64,000 nucleotides of DNA from Pseudobdellovibrionaceae bacterium (GTDB lineage Bacteria > Bdellovibrionota > Bdellovibrionia > Bdellovibrionales > Bdellovibrionaceae), in the NCBI GenBank assembly GCA_022843825.1, contig JALHMX010000009.1, positions 50,553 through 114,552 on the forward strand, in the 5' to 3' direction. The notes under the pieces were generated by a model. It was not told the origin of the DNA. It did not search any database and saw only the letters and a list, made by a program, of their open reading frames with translations. Below, one piece after another: positions 53,179 to 62,531 of this stretch. Position numbers and translations under genes: made by a program. The first letter of the stretch is position 1. The number at the start of each line of letters is the position of its first letter.

Positions 53179-54561
53179 ATGAAATCACGATCACAAACCA
53201 CCTTAGAAAAAGCTCGCGACATCAATACCGATTTAAAATGGTACGGCACATTTGCGGAAATCGGTGCTGGACAGGAAGTAGCGCGGCAATTTTTTCAAGC
53301 TGGGCGGGCTTCACAAACAATTGCTTTGACGATTTCTGCCTACGACATGGTTTACAGTGATATTATCTATGGTAAAGAAAAGTCTGGCCGCTACGTTTGT
53401 GATTCACGATTAGAACGCATGTTAGATAAAGAGTACGACAAACTGCTTAAGCGCTTAAGCCAGGAGCGCGGAAGTAAGACCTGTTTTTTTTCCTTTGCAG
53501 ATACAGTGGCTACCGGCTCTAAAAAAAGTCACGGCTGGATGGGCGTCAAGTTTCAGCATAAAGTAGGCTCAGAACCGAGTGAGGTTCGTTTGCATGTACG
53601 GCTTTTAGATAAACAGCGTCTTTTGCAACAAGAGGCCTTAAGTGCGCTCGGTGTAAATTTATTACATTGCTGTTTTTATAAAGCTGACGATTCGCAAGAT
53701 TTTATCGAGTCTTTATTTGATCAAATGAAAGAGGGCTCGATCGCTATAGATGCCATTCACTTTAAAGGGCCTGTATTTCAAAAATTCGATGCCGTTCATT
53801 TAAATCTGAGTTTAATTGAAATGGGATGGAGTAACGCCATACTGATCAACACCAACGGTGAAGTTCAAGATCCGGGAGAGGCCTTATGGGATAAAAATAT
53901 TTTTATCCAACGCGCCTATTATAAACCCGTAACAAAAACTCATTTGGATATAGCCGCTCGTGGTGTAAAACATTTTGAAAATGAATTTAAAATTAAATCA
54001 AATGATGTCATCACCTTATTTGAATTTAATCTCAACAATCGCTTTAAAAATGAAAACATTTCTTTATATGAGGCGCGCCAGAAGGTCCAAATGATATTGG
54101 CCTTAGGAATACCCGTCTTAGTGTCTAGGTTCTCATTGTTTTATGAACTCAAAGAATTTATGCGTCTTATGACCACCAAGCCAGTGGCTATTGTCATCGG
54201 TGCTACTCAGCTTGATAAAATTTTTGATGATAAATTCTACCAGAATTTATCTGGGGGCCTGTTGGAGGGCATGGGTAAACTGCTTGATGACTCAACCCGA
54301 CTGTATATCTACCCCCATAAAACCAAAGACGTGTGTTTATTGACAAAAAGCTTCTTTCCAAAGCCGAACATAAAGCATATTTACAACCACTTTATAGAGA
54401 ACAAGTATATTCAAGATATTGCGGGCTGTGATGAGATCGCAGAGTTTATCCATTCAGAAGACATTATTAAAATGATTCAGAAAAAAAATACGGATTGGAA
54501 AAAACACGTTCCTAGCCAAATACATGTGATAGCTCAAAAATATCTTCAAAAATTAACGTAA
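53179..54561 (+). CDS. Conserved bacterial protein of unestablished function
   Basis: This 460-residue cytoplasmic protein opens with WYGTFAEIGAGQEVARQFFQAG and continues with TISAYDMVYSDIIYG, CFFSFADTVATGS, HGWMGVKFQ, LLDKQRLLQQEALSALGVNLLHCCFY, and near the end YIYPHK and IKHIYNHFIENKYI. I recall these blocks from a family found in many phyla that databases label inconsistently (for example as a TonB receptor or nucleotidyltransferase). It has no signal peptide or barrel pattern, so a TonB receptor label would be wrong. The function is unknown. It is probably cotranscribed with the DUF502 gene and overlaps the convergent aminopeptidase gene by nine bases. Confidence 0.82.
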   Translation: MKSRSQTTLEKARDINTDLKWYGTFAEIGAGQEVARQFFQAGRASQTIALTISAYDMVYSDIIYGKEKSGRYVCDSRLERMLDKEYDKLLKRLSQERGSKTCFFSFADTVATGSKKSHGWMGVKFQHKVGSEPSEVRLHVRLLDKQRLLQQEALSALGVNLLHCCFYKADDSQDFIESLFDQMKEGSIAIDAIHFKGPVFQKFDAVHLNLSLIEMGWSNAILINTNGEVQDPGEALWDKNIFIQRAYYKPVTKTHLDIAARGVKHFENEFKIKSNDVITLFEFNLNNRFKNENISLYEARQKVQMILALGIPVLVSRFSLFYELKEFMRLMTTKPVAIVIGATQLDKIFDDKFYQNLSGGLLEGMGKLLDDSTRLYIYPHKTKDVCLLTKSFFPKPNIKHIYNHFIENKYIQDIAGCDEIAEFIHSEDIIKMIQKKNTDWKKHVPSQIHVIAQKYLQKLT

Positions 54562-56031
54562 ATTTTCTAGATAGTTAATTAAAGTTTGAACCGACTGTCC
54601 ATTTGCTCCGGCAGCGCTTAAGGCCCCCTCGGCACGATCCGTCCATGCATAAATATCTAAGTGGGCCCATTTGGTGCCATTACAGAATTTTTCTAAGAAC
54701 AAAGCGGCCGTAATAGCTCCTCCAAAGCCCTCTCCTGAGTTTTTAAAATCTGCAAAATTTGAATTAAGGCTTGAAAAATATTTTTGAACTAAAGGCATTC
54801 TCCAATTCGGCTCAGCCGCGCGCTCCCCTGCCTTGAAAAGTGCGTCTGCCAATCCGTCATCATTAGAAAACAAACCCGCAACTTCAGCTCCCAAGGCCAC
54901 TTTAATCGCGCCTGTTAATGTCGCCACATCAATTACAATGTGCGGTTTTTCTTTTTGGGTCACAGCTACACTCATCGCATCGGCCAACACTAAGCGACCT
55001 TCAGCATCAGTATTATCAATTTCCACCAAATAACCTGCGTGAGATTTATAAACATCACTAGGTCGCATAGACTGCGCGTCTACGGCGTTTTCCGCTAAGG
55101 CCAAATAAAAGTCACAAGGCTTATCATATTGAGTTTTATCTACCCAATACGCCAAAGCTAAAACAGCAGCGGCTCCACCCATATCTTTTTTCATCAATCG
55201 CATTGCACTTGTGGGTTTAATATCTAAACCTCCGGTGTCAAAAGTAATCCCTTTTCCGATAAAGGCGACGGGACGAAGCTTCTTTTTATTTTGAGGACGA
55301 TACTTTATATGAACTAAGCGAGCCGTGTGCGCTGCTCCCGATCCTACCGCGACCAGAAGGTTTAAGCCCTCTTTTTTGCAGCGCTGTTCATTCCAAACTT
55401 CAATTTTTGTGGACTTGGAAAATTTCAAATTTTGAGTCACTAACTTTTCAATTGATTCTGGATGAACAATATTCGGAGGAAGATTTACCAGATGTCTAGC
55501 TAACTGAACAGCAGCGCTTTTACTCTGCGCTTGTAAAACAATTTGATCGACATTCTTTAGCCGAGAGGCCGACTTAACTAATGAAATGGAAATATTTAAC
55601 GAGACACCTGTTTCGCCTTTATGCACCTGTAAAAAATTATACATTGAAAGTTCAAGTCCAGTAACCAAGCCCACTAAATCATCTTTAACAATTTCATGGA
55701 TCTCAAGATGGATAGTTTTTAATTTTAAATGGCGAAACTGAGTAACTAATTGACCTGCGCGATCTCTAAAGCCGCCGTAGCCTGATTCAAAAATGATCCA
55801 GGTCGGTCCTCTAACACCTACAAAGTGAACCACCTTTTGATCACTTTCCAGCAAAGAGGCTTCCTGGTAGGGAAGTGATTCAGTCTCAATGATATCCTTT
55901 AATAAAGCTTTTCGTTTTTTAGCGTCATCAGCAGCAAAGATATACACAAAGCCGTCAAATGCAGTAGATTGCTTTTTTTTACTCATAACGTTGAATTTGA
56001 TAAACGGCGTTATAACTTTTGTAAAATTCAT
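54553..56031 (-). CDS. pepA: Leucyl aminopeptidase family M17
   Basis: This dizinc aminopeptidase removes N-terminal residues from peptides. The catalytic domain has GKGITFDTGGLDIKPTS, MRLMKKDMGGAAAVLA (lysine and aspartate ligands), LAENAVDAQSMRPSDV, and the signature NTDAEGRLVLADA. The 492-residue length is normal for M17. I keep ATG 56031 because AAGGAAG lies eight bases upstream; an internal ATG at 55986 is possible. No signal peptide. Cytoplasmic peptide recycling is expected, which suits a proteolytic lifestyle. Confidence 0.94.
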   Translation of the reverse strand: MNFTKVITPFIKFNVMSKKKQSTAFDGFVYIFAADDAKKRKALLKDIIETESLPYQEASLLESDQKVVHFVGVRGPTWIIFESGYGGFRDRAGQLVTQFRHLKLKTIHLEIHEIVKDDLVGLVTGLELSMYNFLQVHKGETGVSLNISISLVKSASRLKNVDQIVLQAQSKSAAVQLARHLVNLPPNIVHPESIEKLVTQNLKFSKSTKIEVWNEQRCKKEGLNLLVAVGSGAAHTARLVHIKYRPQNKKKLRPVAFIGKGITFDTGGLDIKPTSAMRLMKKDMGGAAAVLALAYWVDKTQYDKPCDFYLALAENAVDAQSMRPSDVYKSHAGYLVEIDNTDAEGRLVLADAMSVAVTQKEKPHIVIDVATLTGAIKVALGAEVAGLFSNDDGLADALFKAGERAAEPNWRMPLVQKYFSSLNSNFADFKNSGEGFGGAITAALFLEKFCNGTKWAHLDIYAWTDRAEGALSAAGANGQSVQTLINYLENLR

Positions 56032-56106
56032 ATTAAAGACTTCCTTCTTCTTATTTACAGGAATAATATATCAAATATATATTGAATTTAAATAGTTTGG
56101 ATATCA

Positions 56107-57093
56107 ATGTCGAAGTTAAAATTTTGCCAAATTAACGCTGAAAATCTTTTTCTTCTATTTGATAAACCCCTTCCTCCGAACTATCAAAAGCTAGAAAAAC
56201 GACAATGGGAAAAGCTTTCCACATCCATTTATGAAAATAAAGCGCTACCTAAAGCCTTAGAGCTTGCTCGCTCTCTGCATGATATAGATGCTGACATTGT
56301 TATGCTTAATGAAGTTGGCGGCGTTGAATCCTTAAAGAATTTTAACCACTACTTTCTAGATCAAAAGTACTCACCAATCCTGATTGAAGGCAACTCAGAT
56401 CGCAGTATAGATGTGGGCTTTTTGATCAAAAAAAATCTTCCTTTTTATTTCGATCTGTTCTCACATAAAAATAAAGAACTTGAGCTATCCTATAAACGTG
56501 ACCTAAATGATCCTACAAAAAAAGTTGCTTATAAATTCTCTAGAGACTGTGCCGAGCTGCGCTTATTCAAAAAAGACGTCCAAAGCCCTTTCATGATCAT
56601 TCTGCTCACGCACTTGAAATCCCCGTTAGATCCAGAACGGCTTGACCCCGGAGGATTTTATCGACGTACCGCCGAGTTAAAGGCCTGTGTAGATATCTAT
56701 TTAGATTTAAAAAAGCAGTATCCTGATACAGATATAATCCTTGCGGGCGATTTCAATGGACACGCCGGCCGCCAAAGTACAGATATCGAATTCCAATATC
56801 TTTATGAAAAAACTGATCTAGAAGACGTCCTAGAAATAGCAAAAATGACACAGGACCTACGATATACTTATATCCAAATTAAGTCAGGTTTTCGCTCAGA
56901 AGGACGGCAAATTGACTATTGCTTTTTGTCGTCGTCACTGCACTCAAAACTAATTCCCACGTCAGTGGCTATATATCCCTATAAAGATGAGTTTGGATCT
57001 CCACTAAAACGTCCCGAGACTTTAGAGCAAAAAATCCTACTTCCTTCGGATCATTACCCCCTTGTTTTTGCACTTGAAAATTTAAAATTTTAA
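56107..57093 (+). CDS. Cytoplasmic endonuclease/exonuclease/phosphatase-fold protein
   Basis: This 328-residue EEP-fold protein lacks a signal peptide. Active-site blocks are FCQINAENLFLLFD (Asn), VMLNEVGG (metal Glu), LLTHLKSPLDPERLDPGG, ILAGDFNGHAG (Asp, Asn) and LPSDHYPLVFAL (Asp-His). The NENLF-type start and long N-terminal helix resemble bacterial predicted nucleases. The substrate is unknown. It is the second EEP-fold gene in the window after the lipoprotein at 15875 and is not a recent duplicate of it. apaG follows 15 bases later. Confidence 0.85.
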   Translation: MSKLKFCQINAENLFLLFDKPLPPNYQKLEKRQWEKLSTSIYENKALPKALELARSLHDIDADIVMLNEVGGVESLKNFNHYFLDQKYSPILIEGNSDRSIDVGFLIKKNLPFYFDLFSHKNKELELSYKRDLNDPTKKVAYKFSRDCAELRLFKKDVQSPFMIILLTHLKSPLDPERLDPGGFYRRTAELKACVDIYLDLKKQYPDTDIILAGDFNGHAGRQSTDIEFQYLYEKTDLEDVLEIAKMTQDLRYTYIQIKSGFRSEGRQIDYCFLSSSLHSKLIPTSVAIYPYKDEFGSPLKRPETLEQKILLPSDHYPLVFALENLKF

Positions 57094-57108
57094 GTCACAC
57101 TAAGGGTA

Positions 57109-57498
57109 ATGAGTTTAAAAAAGCTAACATTGCCCCATTTTGAAATTGCGACCAGCAGTATCTACCTTGACGCTGAATCAGATCCACAAATGAAAAAATA
57201 TATGTTCGCTTACAAAATACAAATTAAAAATTTAGGGACGGAAAGCGCGCAGTTGGTTTCAAGACATTGGATCATCACTGATGCTTTTGGATTTACTGAG
57301 GAAGTCAAAGGGCCCGGCGTAGTCGGCCTGCAACCTAAAATCACACCTGATCAAACTTTTCAGTACGAAAGCGCCTGTCCGTTATCGACCAGCACCGGAA
57401 CGATGCGTGGATTTTATAGTTTTCTTTCTCACACCGGCGAACCCTTTAATGTAGAAATTCCTGAATTCTATTTAGTCGCTCCGCATTCAGTGCATTAA
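57109..57498 (+). CDS. apaG: ApaG/CorD-family protein
   Basis: This 129-residue immunoglobulin-like beta-sandwich protein has the family core: YMFAYKIQIKNLGTESAQLVSRHWIITDAFG (about 31-61), then VKGPGVVGLQPKITPDQTFQYESACPL and GTMRGFYSF. In E. coli it is linked to cobalt resistance and Ap4A; the molecular role is unsettled. It is likely cotranscribed with the EEP gene. Its stop shares a TTAA palindrome with the convergent pyroglutamyl-peptidase-like gene. Confidence 0.93.
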   Translation: MSLKKLTLPHFEIATSSIYLDAESDPQMKKYMFAYKIQIKNLGTESAQLVSRHWIITDAFGFTEEVKGPGVVGLQPKITPDQTFQYESACPLSTSTGTMRGFYSFLSHTGEPFNVEIPEFYLVAPHSVH

Positions 57499-58040
57499 AG
57501 CATATTTAAAATTTCGCTAATGACCTCAGCCTGCCATTCTGCACGAATTATATTCTCTGATGGAACATGAATAAAAATCGGCATTTTATCTGGAAAACGG
57601 GTTAGAACTTTATAGTAAAGATTGTTACAAACAAATCCACCCGCAGAAAAAGAAAGTTCAATAGGATAACTTTTTACATGCAACTTCGTGATGACCTCGG
57701 TAATAGGAAAAGTTGTCATAACACTTAAGGGCTGATCGGGGTCAATTTTATCGATAGGCGCTTTGTATCCGGATTCATCAGCATGCAGTGACTCATTCCA
57801 ATTCATTGCCACTTTTTCTAGTCGCAAACGTGCACTTCCAGCAGCATAACCTAACATAACAATATAATCCGGGTTAACCTTATCCGCGGCGGCTTTTAAA
57901 TTCTGAAAAGCTTTCTGAAATTCTACGGGAAGAATAAGAGATGTCACCTGCTCCATCTTAATCTTAGAACAAATCAATTCGCTGGGATTTGTCTTGTCCC
58001 CAAGAAAAGGTTTAAAGCCTGTCAGCAGAATTCTTTTCAA
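57495..58040 (-). CDS. pcp: Pyroglutamyl-peptidase I-like cysteine peptidase (C15)
   Basis: Pcp removes N-terminal pyroglutamate. The sequence has ILLTGFKPFLGDKTNPS at the start, LGYAAGSARLRLEKVAMNWNE (catalytic Glu), FSAGGFVCNNLYYKVL (catalytic Cys) and FIHVPS (catalytic His), with all three residues in place (E75, C138, H158 from this start). I choose TTG 58040: GAGG lies five bases upstream and TTGA overlaps the pdxH stop. A GTG at 58064 is an alternative. The 181-residue length is slightly short for the family (about 210). Confidence 0.88.
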   Translation of the reverse strand: MKRILLTGFKPFLGDKTNPSELICSKIKMEQVTSLILPVEFQKAFQNLKAAADKVNPDYIVMLGYAAGSARLRLEKVAMNWNESLHADESGYKAPIDKIDPDQPLSVMTTFPITEVITKLHVKSYPIELSFSAGGFVCNNLYYKVLTRFPDKMPIFIHVPSENIIRAEWQAEVISEILNML

Positions 58041-58642
58041 GGATACCTCATGCGGCGTTGCCACTCATGGTTTACATCTTCGCGATGATATACATAGCGA
58101 TAATGAAGTCGATTCACTTGCGCAAACCAAAACTCGATTTCTAAAGGTAAAATATGCCACCCTCCCCAATTATCAGGGCGAGGAATAGTTTGGTCTTTAA
58201 ATTTATTTTCGAAGAATTTAATTTTTTCTTCAAAGTCCTCTCGGGACTTAAGTTCCCGTGACTGCTGTGAGGCCCAGGCTCCAATTTGACTTTGTCGAGC
58301 GCGACTTTCAAAATAGGCGTCCGACTCTGCTACGGTTAACTTAAAAGCCTGTCCTTTAACATTGATTTGATGATCTAAATAGGGCCAAAAAAATGTTGCG
58401 GCCACATTATTATTTTCACTAAGCTCACAGCCTTTTCGACCATTATAGTGAGTATAAAAAGAAAACCCTCCGCGAACCAAGCCTTTAAATAAGACCATTC
58501 TACTGGAGGGTTTGTTATCTTTAGCAGTGCTCAAAGCCATCGCATTAAAATCTGAAATGTTCTGAACTACTGATTCAATTTCGGCCTGATGAATTGATTT
58601 TAAAAAATTCTCTAAGGGATCTTTTTCAAAATCAAATTCCAT
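58037..58642 (-). CDS. pdxH: Pyridoxamine 5'-phosphate oxidase
   Basis: PdxH uses FMN and oxygen to make pyridoxal 5'-phosphate. The 201-residue protein shows PSSRMVLFKGLVRGGFSFYTHYNGRKGCELSENN, VAATFFWPYLDHQINVKGQA, SRARQSQIGAWAS, and the C-terminal RPDNWGGWHILPLEIEFWFAQVNRLH-type block, all family signatures. I start at ATG 58642, one codon inside a TTG. It is coupled to pcp downstream and lies eight bases after the FKBP gene's far end on the same strand. Confidence 0.95.
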   Translation of the reverse strand: MEFDFEKDPLENFLKSIHQAEIESVVQNISDFNAMALSTAKDNKPSSRMVLFKGLVRGGFSFYTHYNGRKGCELSENNNVAATFFWPYLDHQINVKGQAFKLTVAESDAYFESRARQSQIGAWASQQSRELKSREDFEEKIKFFENKFKDQTIPRPDNWGGWHILPLEIEFWFAQVNRLHYRYVYHREDVNHEWQRRMRYP

Positions 58643-58650
58643 CAAATAAT

Positions 58651-59334
58651 CTATTTTTTAGTTTTACCGGCTTTAACCACGTCAAGTAATTCAACTTCAA
58701 ATACTAAAGCTGAATTCGGCGGAATGCCTGGACGACCAGAAGCGCCGTAAGCTAAATCTGGTGGAATAAATAACTTGTATTTAGATCCCACTTTCATCAT
58801 TTGCAAAGCTTCTGTCCAACCTGGAATTACACCCGCTACTGGGAATTCAGCCGGCTGACCGCGGTCAACTGAAGAATCAAATTTCTCACCAGTCACTAAT
58901 GTACCTGTGTAGTGACACTTAACTGTATCTTCTTTTTTTGGAGTTGGCCCTGTTCCTTCAGTAATAACTTGATATTGCAAACCAGAAGCGGTTGTTTTTA
59001 TACCTTCAGCAGCTTTATTTTTTTCCAAAAATTCTGCTGATTTCTTTTTGTTACCTTCTGCTTCTTCTTGCTGTTTTTTCATCGCGTTTTCTTGCAACTT
59101 CATCATAGCCGCTTGGATCTGATCATCTTTCATTTCAGATTTTCCAGCCATAGCATCTTTCATAGAAGCCACTAAAGTTGTAGGATCGATATCGATATTT
59201 TGCGCTTTTAAATTCTTACCGATTTGTTGTCCTATCGCATAACTGGCTTGTCCTTTATCTGACTTTAGATCAGGTTTATTACAACCTACGAGTGCAACTG
59301 CGATCACTGCAGCTAAAATAATTTTCTGGGTCAT
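58651..59334 (-). CDS. FKBP-type peptidyl-prolyl isomerase lipoprotein (FkpA/Mip-like)
   Basis: This isomerase assists folding of envelope proteins. The 227-residue product has a lipoprotein signal (AVALVGC, C18), an FKBP_N dimerisation region (ASYAIGQQIGKNLKAQNIDID, about 30-110, ending in a charged helix), and a full FKBP domain (ITEGTGPTPKKEDTVKCHYTGTLVTGEKFDSSVDRG; VIPGWTEALQMMKVGSKYKLFIP; LAYGASGRPGIPPNSALVFEVELLDV). Active-site residues are conserved. Lipidation suggests anchoring in the inner or outer membrane facing the periplasm, as in Mip of Legionella. Confidence 0.93.
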   Translation of the reverse strand: MTQKIILAAVIAVALVGCNKPDLKSDKGQASYAIGQQIGKNLKAQNIDIDPTTLVASMKDAMAGKSEMKDDQIQAAMMKLQENAMKKQQEEAEGNKKKSAEFLEKNKAAEGIKTTASGLQYQVITEGTGPTPKKEDTVKCHYTGTLVTGEKFDSSVDRGQPAEFPVAGVIPGWTEALQMMKVGSKYKLFIPPDLAYGASGRPGIPPNSALVFEVELLDVVKAGKTKK

Positions 59335-59420
59335 GTGTGCTCCATTCTTAGTGTTGGTTAATTTATATTGTCTTCAGTTCTAAATCATGATCGAATTCAC
59401 AAAGATTTCAAACAGATAAC

Positions 59421-60332
59421 ATGGTGCAGATAATGCTTTATTTTTTGGCCCTCCTTTGTCTTTCCACATCTCCCAACTGGGCCAAACTGAATCAAATGCC
59501 CGCCGAGGTCCTTGGTTTCTGGCGATTGGCACTGGCCGCCTTGATCCTTATCCTCTTTCAAACCCTAAGAAGTGAATTTCCTCGCCTGAAGATGAATCGC
59601 CAAAATATCTGGGTTATTGTATCGGGTTTTTTCTTTTTTCTGCATTTATGGACTTACAAATATGCTGCTAAACATACCACAATTTCCACGATGATGGTTA
59701 TGTTCTCCACCAATCCGATCTGGGCTTCAGTAGGAAGTCGAATCTTTTTTAATGAAAAGATCGCACGCCGGGTTTATACCGCTTACTTTTTGGCTCTAGC
59801 TGGAGTTATTGTTTTGGTTTACGACTCTTTAAGCTTTAGTCGCGAACACACCAACGGAAATCTTATCGCCTTAATCTCAGCGGCGCTTTACTCGTTTTAT
59901 ATGTTAACAGGAAAGAAGGCGCGAGAAACTCATTCAAACCAAGTTTATGCCACTTACCAATACCTTCTATGTGCGGTATTATTTCTGTTTGTATCCCTTT
60001 TTAATGAACAACCCTTAATATCGATAGATTACGGAACTATTTCCTGGGTCGCTGTTGCTGGCTTAATTATATTTCCGACATTTTTAGGACATTTTCTATT
60101 AACGAACCTAGTTAAAACGATGAATATGGCCATCCTCAGCTGTGGTAAGCTGATAGAGCCCATAATCGGTAGCATCATTGCCTACTTCGTTTTCAAAGAG
60201 GCCATCACCTCTACTTTTGCTGTGGCCTTCGTACTAACTGCATTGTCTATTATTATTTTATTCTGGCCACAGATTAAAAAATACTTCTATACTAAGCCGC
60301 ATGAGAATTCTAGTAGTAGAAGACCAAATTAA
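59421..60332 (+). CDS. EamA/DMT-superfamily transporter
   Basis: This 303-residue inner-membrane protein has about ten hydrophobic spans in two EamA repeats. Recognisable pieces are LNQMPAEVLGFWRLALAALIL (first repeat), ISTMMVMFSTNPIWASVGSRIFFNEKI, LALAGVIVLVYD, and in the second repeat FPTFLGHFLLTNLVKTMNMAILSCGKLIEPIIGSIIAYFVFKEAI. The substrate is unknown. It ends 32 bases inside the response-regulator gene, an unusually long overlap that couples the transporter to the two-component pair. Confidence 0.9.
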   Translation: MVQIMLYFLALLCLSTSPNWAKLNQMPAEVLGFWRLALAALILILFQTLRSEFPRLKMNRQNIWVIVSGFFFFLHLWTYKYAAKHTTISTMMVMFSTNPIWASVGSRIFFNEKIARRVYTAYFLALAGVIVLVYDSLSFSREHTNGNLIALISAALYSFYMLTGKKARETHSNQVYATYQYLLCAVLFLFVSLFNEQPLISIDYGTISWVAVAGLIIFPTFLGHFLLTNLVKTMNMAILSCGKLIEPIIGSIIAYFVFKEAITSTFAVAFVLTALSIIILFWPQIKKYFYTKPHENSSSRRPN

Positions 60333-60984
60333 GACTGCGACCTTTTTAAAAAAAGGGCTTTCGGAAGTCGGTTATGCAGTTGATATCGCAGAATGCGGTG
60401 CGGCCGCAGAATCATATACTGCAAGTAGCGAGTATGACTTAATCATTTTAGATGTTATGTTGCCGGACCAAAGTGGTTTAGACACTGCTCGACACCTGCG
60501 TCGCGATGGATTCCGAGAACCTATCCTTATGTTAACAGCCCTAGGAAATACTAAAGATAAAGTTTATGGACTTGATGCCGGGGCCGATGACTATTTAACC
60601 AAACCATTTTCTTTTGAAGAGCTTTTAGCGCGTGTACGCGCTTTATTAAGACGTCACTCTAAAGCCCAAGATATTACTTCTATAATTAAATATGCCGATT
60701 TAGAACTGGACCTTATTCATCGAACAGTTAAACGAAACAGCATCGAAATCACTTTAACATCAAAAGAGTTCGCACTGTTAGAATACCTTATGAGAAATCC
60801 AGAAAGACCACTAGGGCGGGTATCAATTTCTGAGCATGTATGGGATGTGAACTTTGATACAGAAAGTAATGTCATTGACGTCTATATCAACTTACTTCGA
60901 AAAAAAATAGACTCCAATTTTGATAAAAAATTAATCCATACAGTCGTTGGCGTTGGCTATGTTCTTAAAACTAACTCTAAATAA
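60301..60984 (+). CDS. OmpR/PhoB-family response regulator
   Basis: This 227-residue DNA-binding response regulator has the receiver (VVEDQIKTATFLKKGL; phosphoacceptor D51 in LIILDVMLPDQSG; conserved Lys in YLTKPFSFEEL), followed by the winged-helix effector (LELDLIHRTVKRNSIEITLTSKEFALLEYLM; VYINLLRKKID; HTVVGVGYVLK). It resembles the CusR/CopR/QseB group. It overlaps the transporter gene by 32 bases and the kinase gene by 26 bases. The gene it controls is not evident; the transporter or the downstream small exported protein are candidates. Confidence 0.95.
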   Translation: MRILVVEDQIKTATFLKKGLSEVGYAVDIAECGAAAESYTASSEYDLIILDVMLPDQSGLDTARHLRRDGFREPILMLTALGNTKDKVYGLDAGADDYLTKPFSFEELLARVRALLRRHSKAQDITSIIKYADLELDLIHRTVKRNSIEITLTSKEFALLEYLMRNPERPLGRVSISEHVWDVNFDTESNVIDVYINLLRKKIDSNFDKKLIHTVVGVGYVLKTNSK

Positions 60985-62446
60985 ATTCCCACTTTTATTT
61001 GGCATTCGTGCCCGCATTACCGCTATGTTTGTTTTAATCTTTGGAAGCACGGCCATTATATTTTCATTGTTCTTATATTATTTTTTAAATCAATCATTAC
61101 AAAAAGATTTCGATGATGCTCTATATAACTATGCGGTCGATGTCTCCCAAACAATCGAAGTTAGAAGAAATAGCGTATCTTTCCCACCGTTGCAGGTCGA
61201 CGAAGGGAAAATTTTTCCTTTTCAGTCTGGCCACACTCTATTTATCGTCCGACATGTTTCTGGCGAGATTATAATCTATGGAGTAAATTCTAAAAACTTT
61301 AATCCTACTTATTCAGACCATTATAAGAAAATACTCAAAGGTGCAGACTCTGCGTATACTTCAATTACCCATATAGAAGAAGCTAAGGATGATAGTACCG
61401 AAGTACCTTATCGACTTATCACTTTTCCTTTGGATAGCGAAAAAAGGCCTACTCTTTTTTTGCAGATAGCTGCCCCCATGGGAACATTAGAGGCTCAACT
61501 TGACCGCATGAAATTGATACTTCTTTTTGGCTTACCTGCAATGTTATTAATTGCTATTATTTCAGGTGTCTATTTGTCTGGTACCGCATTAAAACCCGTA
61601 CAAGACATGATTAATAAAACAAAAAATATTAATGCTGCAAAACTTGATGAGCGCGTAGCCTTGCCTCGATCAAATGATGAAATTAAAAAATTAGCTGAAA
61701 CTATTAATCTGATGTTAGAGAGAATTCAAAAATCTTTTGAATCACAGGAAAAATTCTTAGCAAACGCTTCACATCAATTACTAACACCTATAACTATTCT
61801 TAAAGGCGAAGTTGAACTGGAGCAAAAACAAGAAACTGATGTGCAAAGATCTAGATTCTACTCCAGCCTATTGCAAGAAATTGACTCTTTAACTGGTATT
61901 ATTCATAGCATGCTTTTGCTGACCAAAATTGATTCAGGAAAAAATATACTTAATCCAGTAACCACTCATCCCGCAGAGGTTATTATGGACATTTTACCTC
62001 AAATGGAAAAAATAGCTGCTTTAAAAAATATAAAGATCAAATTAGATATTATAGAAAATAGTGATCGCGTACCGTGCATGTTAGATATTGAATTAATGAG
62101 CCAATTGTTTTTTAACCTTATTGAAAATGCCATTAAATATTCACCTGTTAACAGTCAGGTCATTATTCGTGTATTTTGGAACCTGGACTCGACCCGAGTT
62201 GAAATTGAAGATTTTGGTTTAGGAATTCCCGAAAGTGCGCGAAAAGATATTTTTGAACATTTTAGTCGAGCTGATACGAGCAGTAAAATACGAGGTTACG
62301 GGTTAGGTCTATCTATTGCTCAGAAAATTGCACGGCTTCATGGAACTCTGATTTATCTTGAAAACAAAGAAACTTCTGGAGCTTTGTTTTCTTTAGTTAT
62401 GTCTCACGCCAAGCCGCGCCAAATGCTAGAGATTAAAAATAATTAA
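60959..62446 (+). CDS. Membrane sensor histidine kinase
   Basis: This is the cognate kinase of the preceding regulator. From ATG 60959 it has 495 residues: a first span (ITAMFVLIFGSTAIIFSLFLYYF), a periplasmic sensor (about 45-185), a second span (ILLFGLPAMLLIAIISGVYL), HAMP, then the phosphoacceptor H272 in ASHQLLTPI. The ATPase core has N box FNLIENAIKYSP, G1 DFGLGIP and G2 GYGLGLSIAQKIARLHG. The H box reads HQLLTP where most members read HELRTP. A TTG at 60947 is a possible earlier start. Heavy-metal-type kinases (CusS) have this architecture. Confidence 0.94.
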   Translation: MFLKLTLNKFPLLFGIRARITAMFVLIFGSTAIIFSLFLYYFLNQSLQKDFDDALYNYAVDVSQTIEVRRNSVSFPPLQVDEGKIFPFQSGHTLFIVRHVSGEIIIYGVNSKNFNPTYSDHYKKILKGADSAYTSITHIEEAKDDSTEVPYRLITFPLDSEKRPTLFLQIAAPMGTLEAQLDRMKLILLFGLPAMLLIAIISGVYLSGTALKPVQDMINKTKNINAAKLDERVALPRSNDEIKKLAETINLMLERIQKSFESQEKFLANASHQLLTPITILKGEVELEQKQETDVQRSRFYSSLLQEIDSLTGIIHSMLLLTKIDSGKNILNPVTTHPAEVIMDILPQMEKIAALKNIKIKLDIIENSDRVPCMLDIELMSQLFFNLIENAIKYSPVNSQVIIRVFWNLDSTRVEIEDFGLGIPESARKDIFEHFSRADTSSKIRGYGLGLSIAQKIARLHGTLIYLENKETSGALFSLVMSHAKPRQMLEIKNN

Positions 62447-62531
62447 TACGGTTTTAATACGCTTGTCATGCACTTAGATTAACCTCTTAAACAAGGTGCA
62501 TATCGTACCTAATATAAAAAAAGGAGTTCTT

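Noticed and set aside
53179..54561. TonB-dependent receptor annotation for this protein
   Set aside because: It has no signal peptide, plug domain, TonB box or barrel strand pattern.
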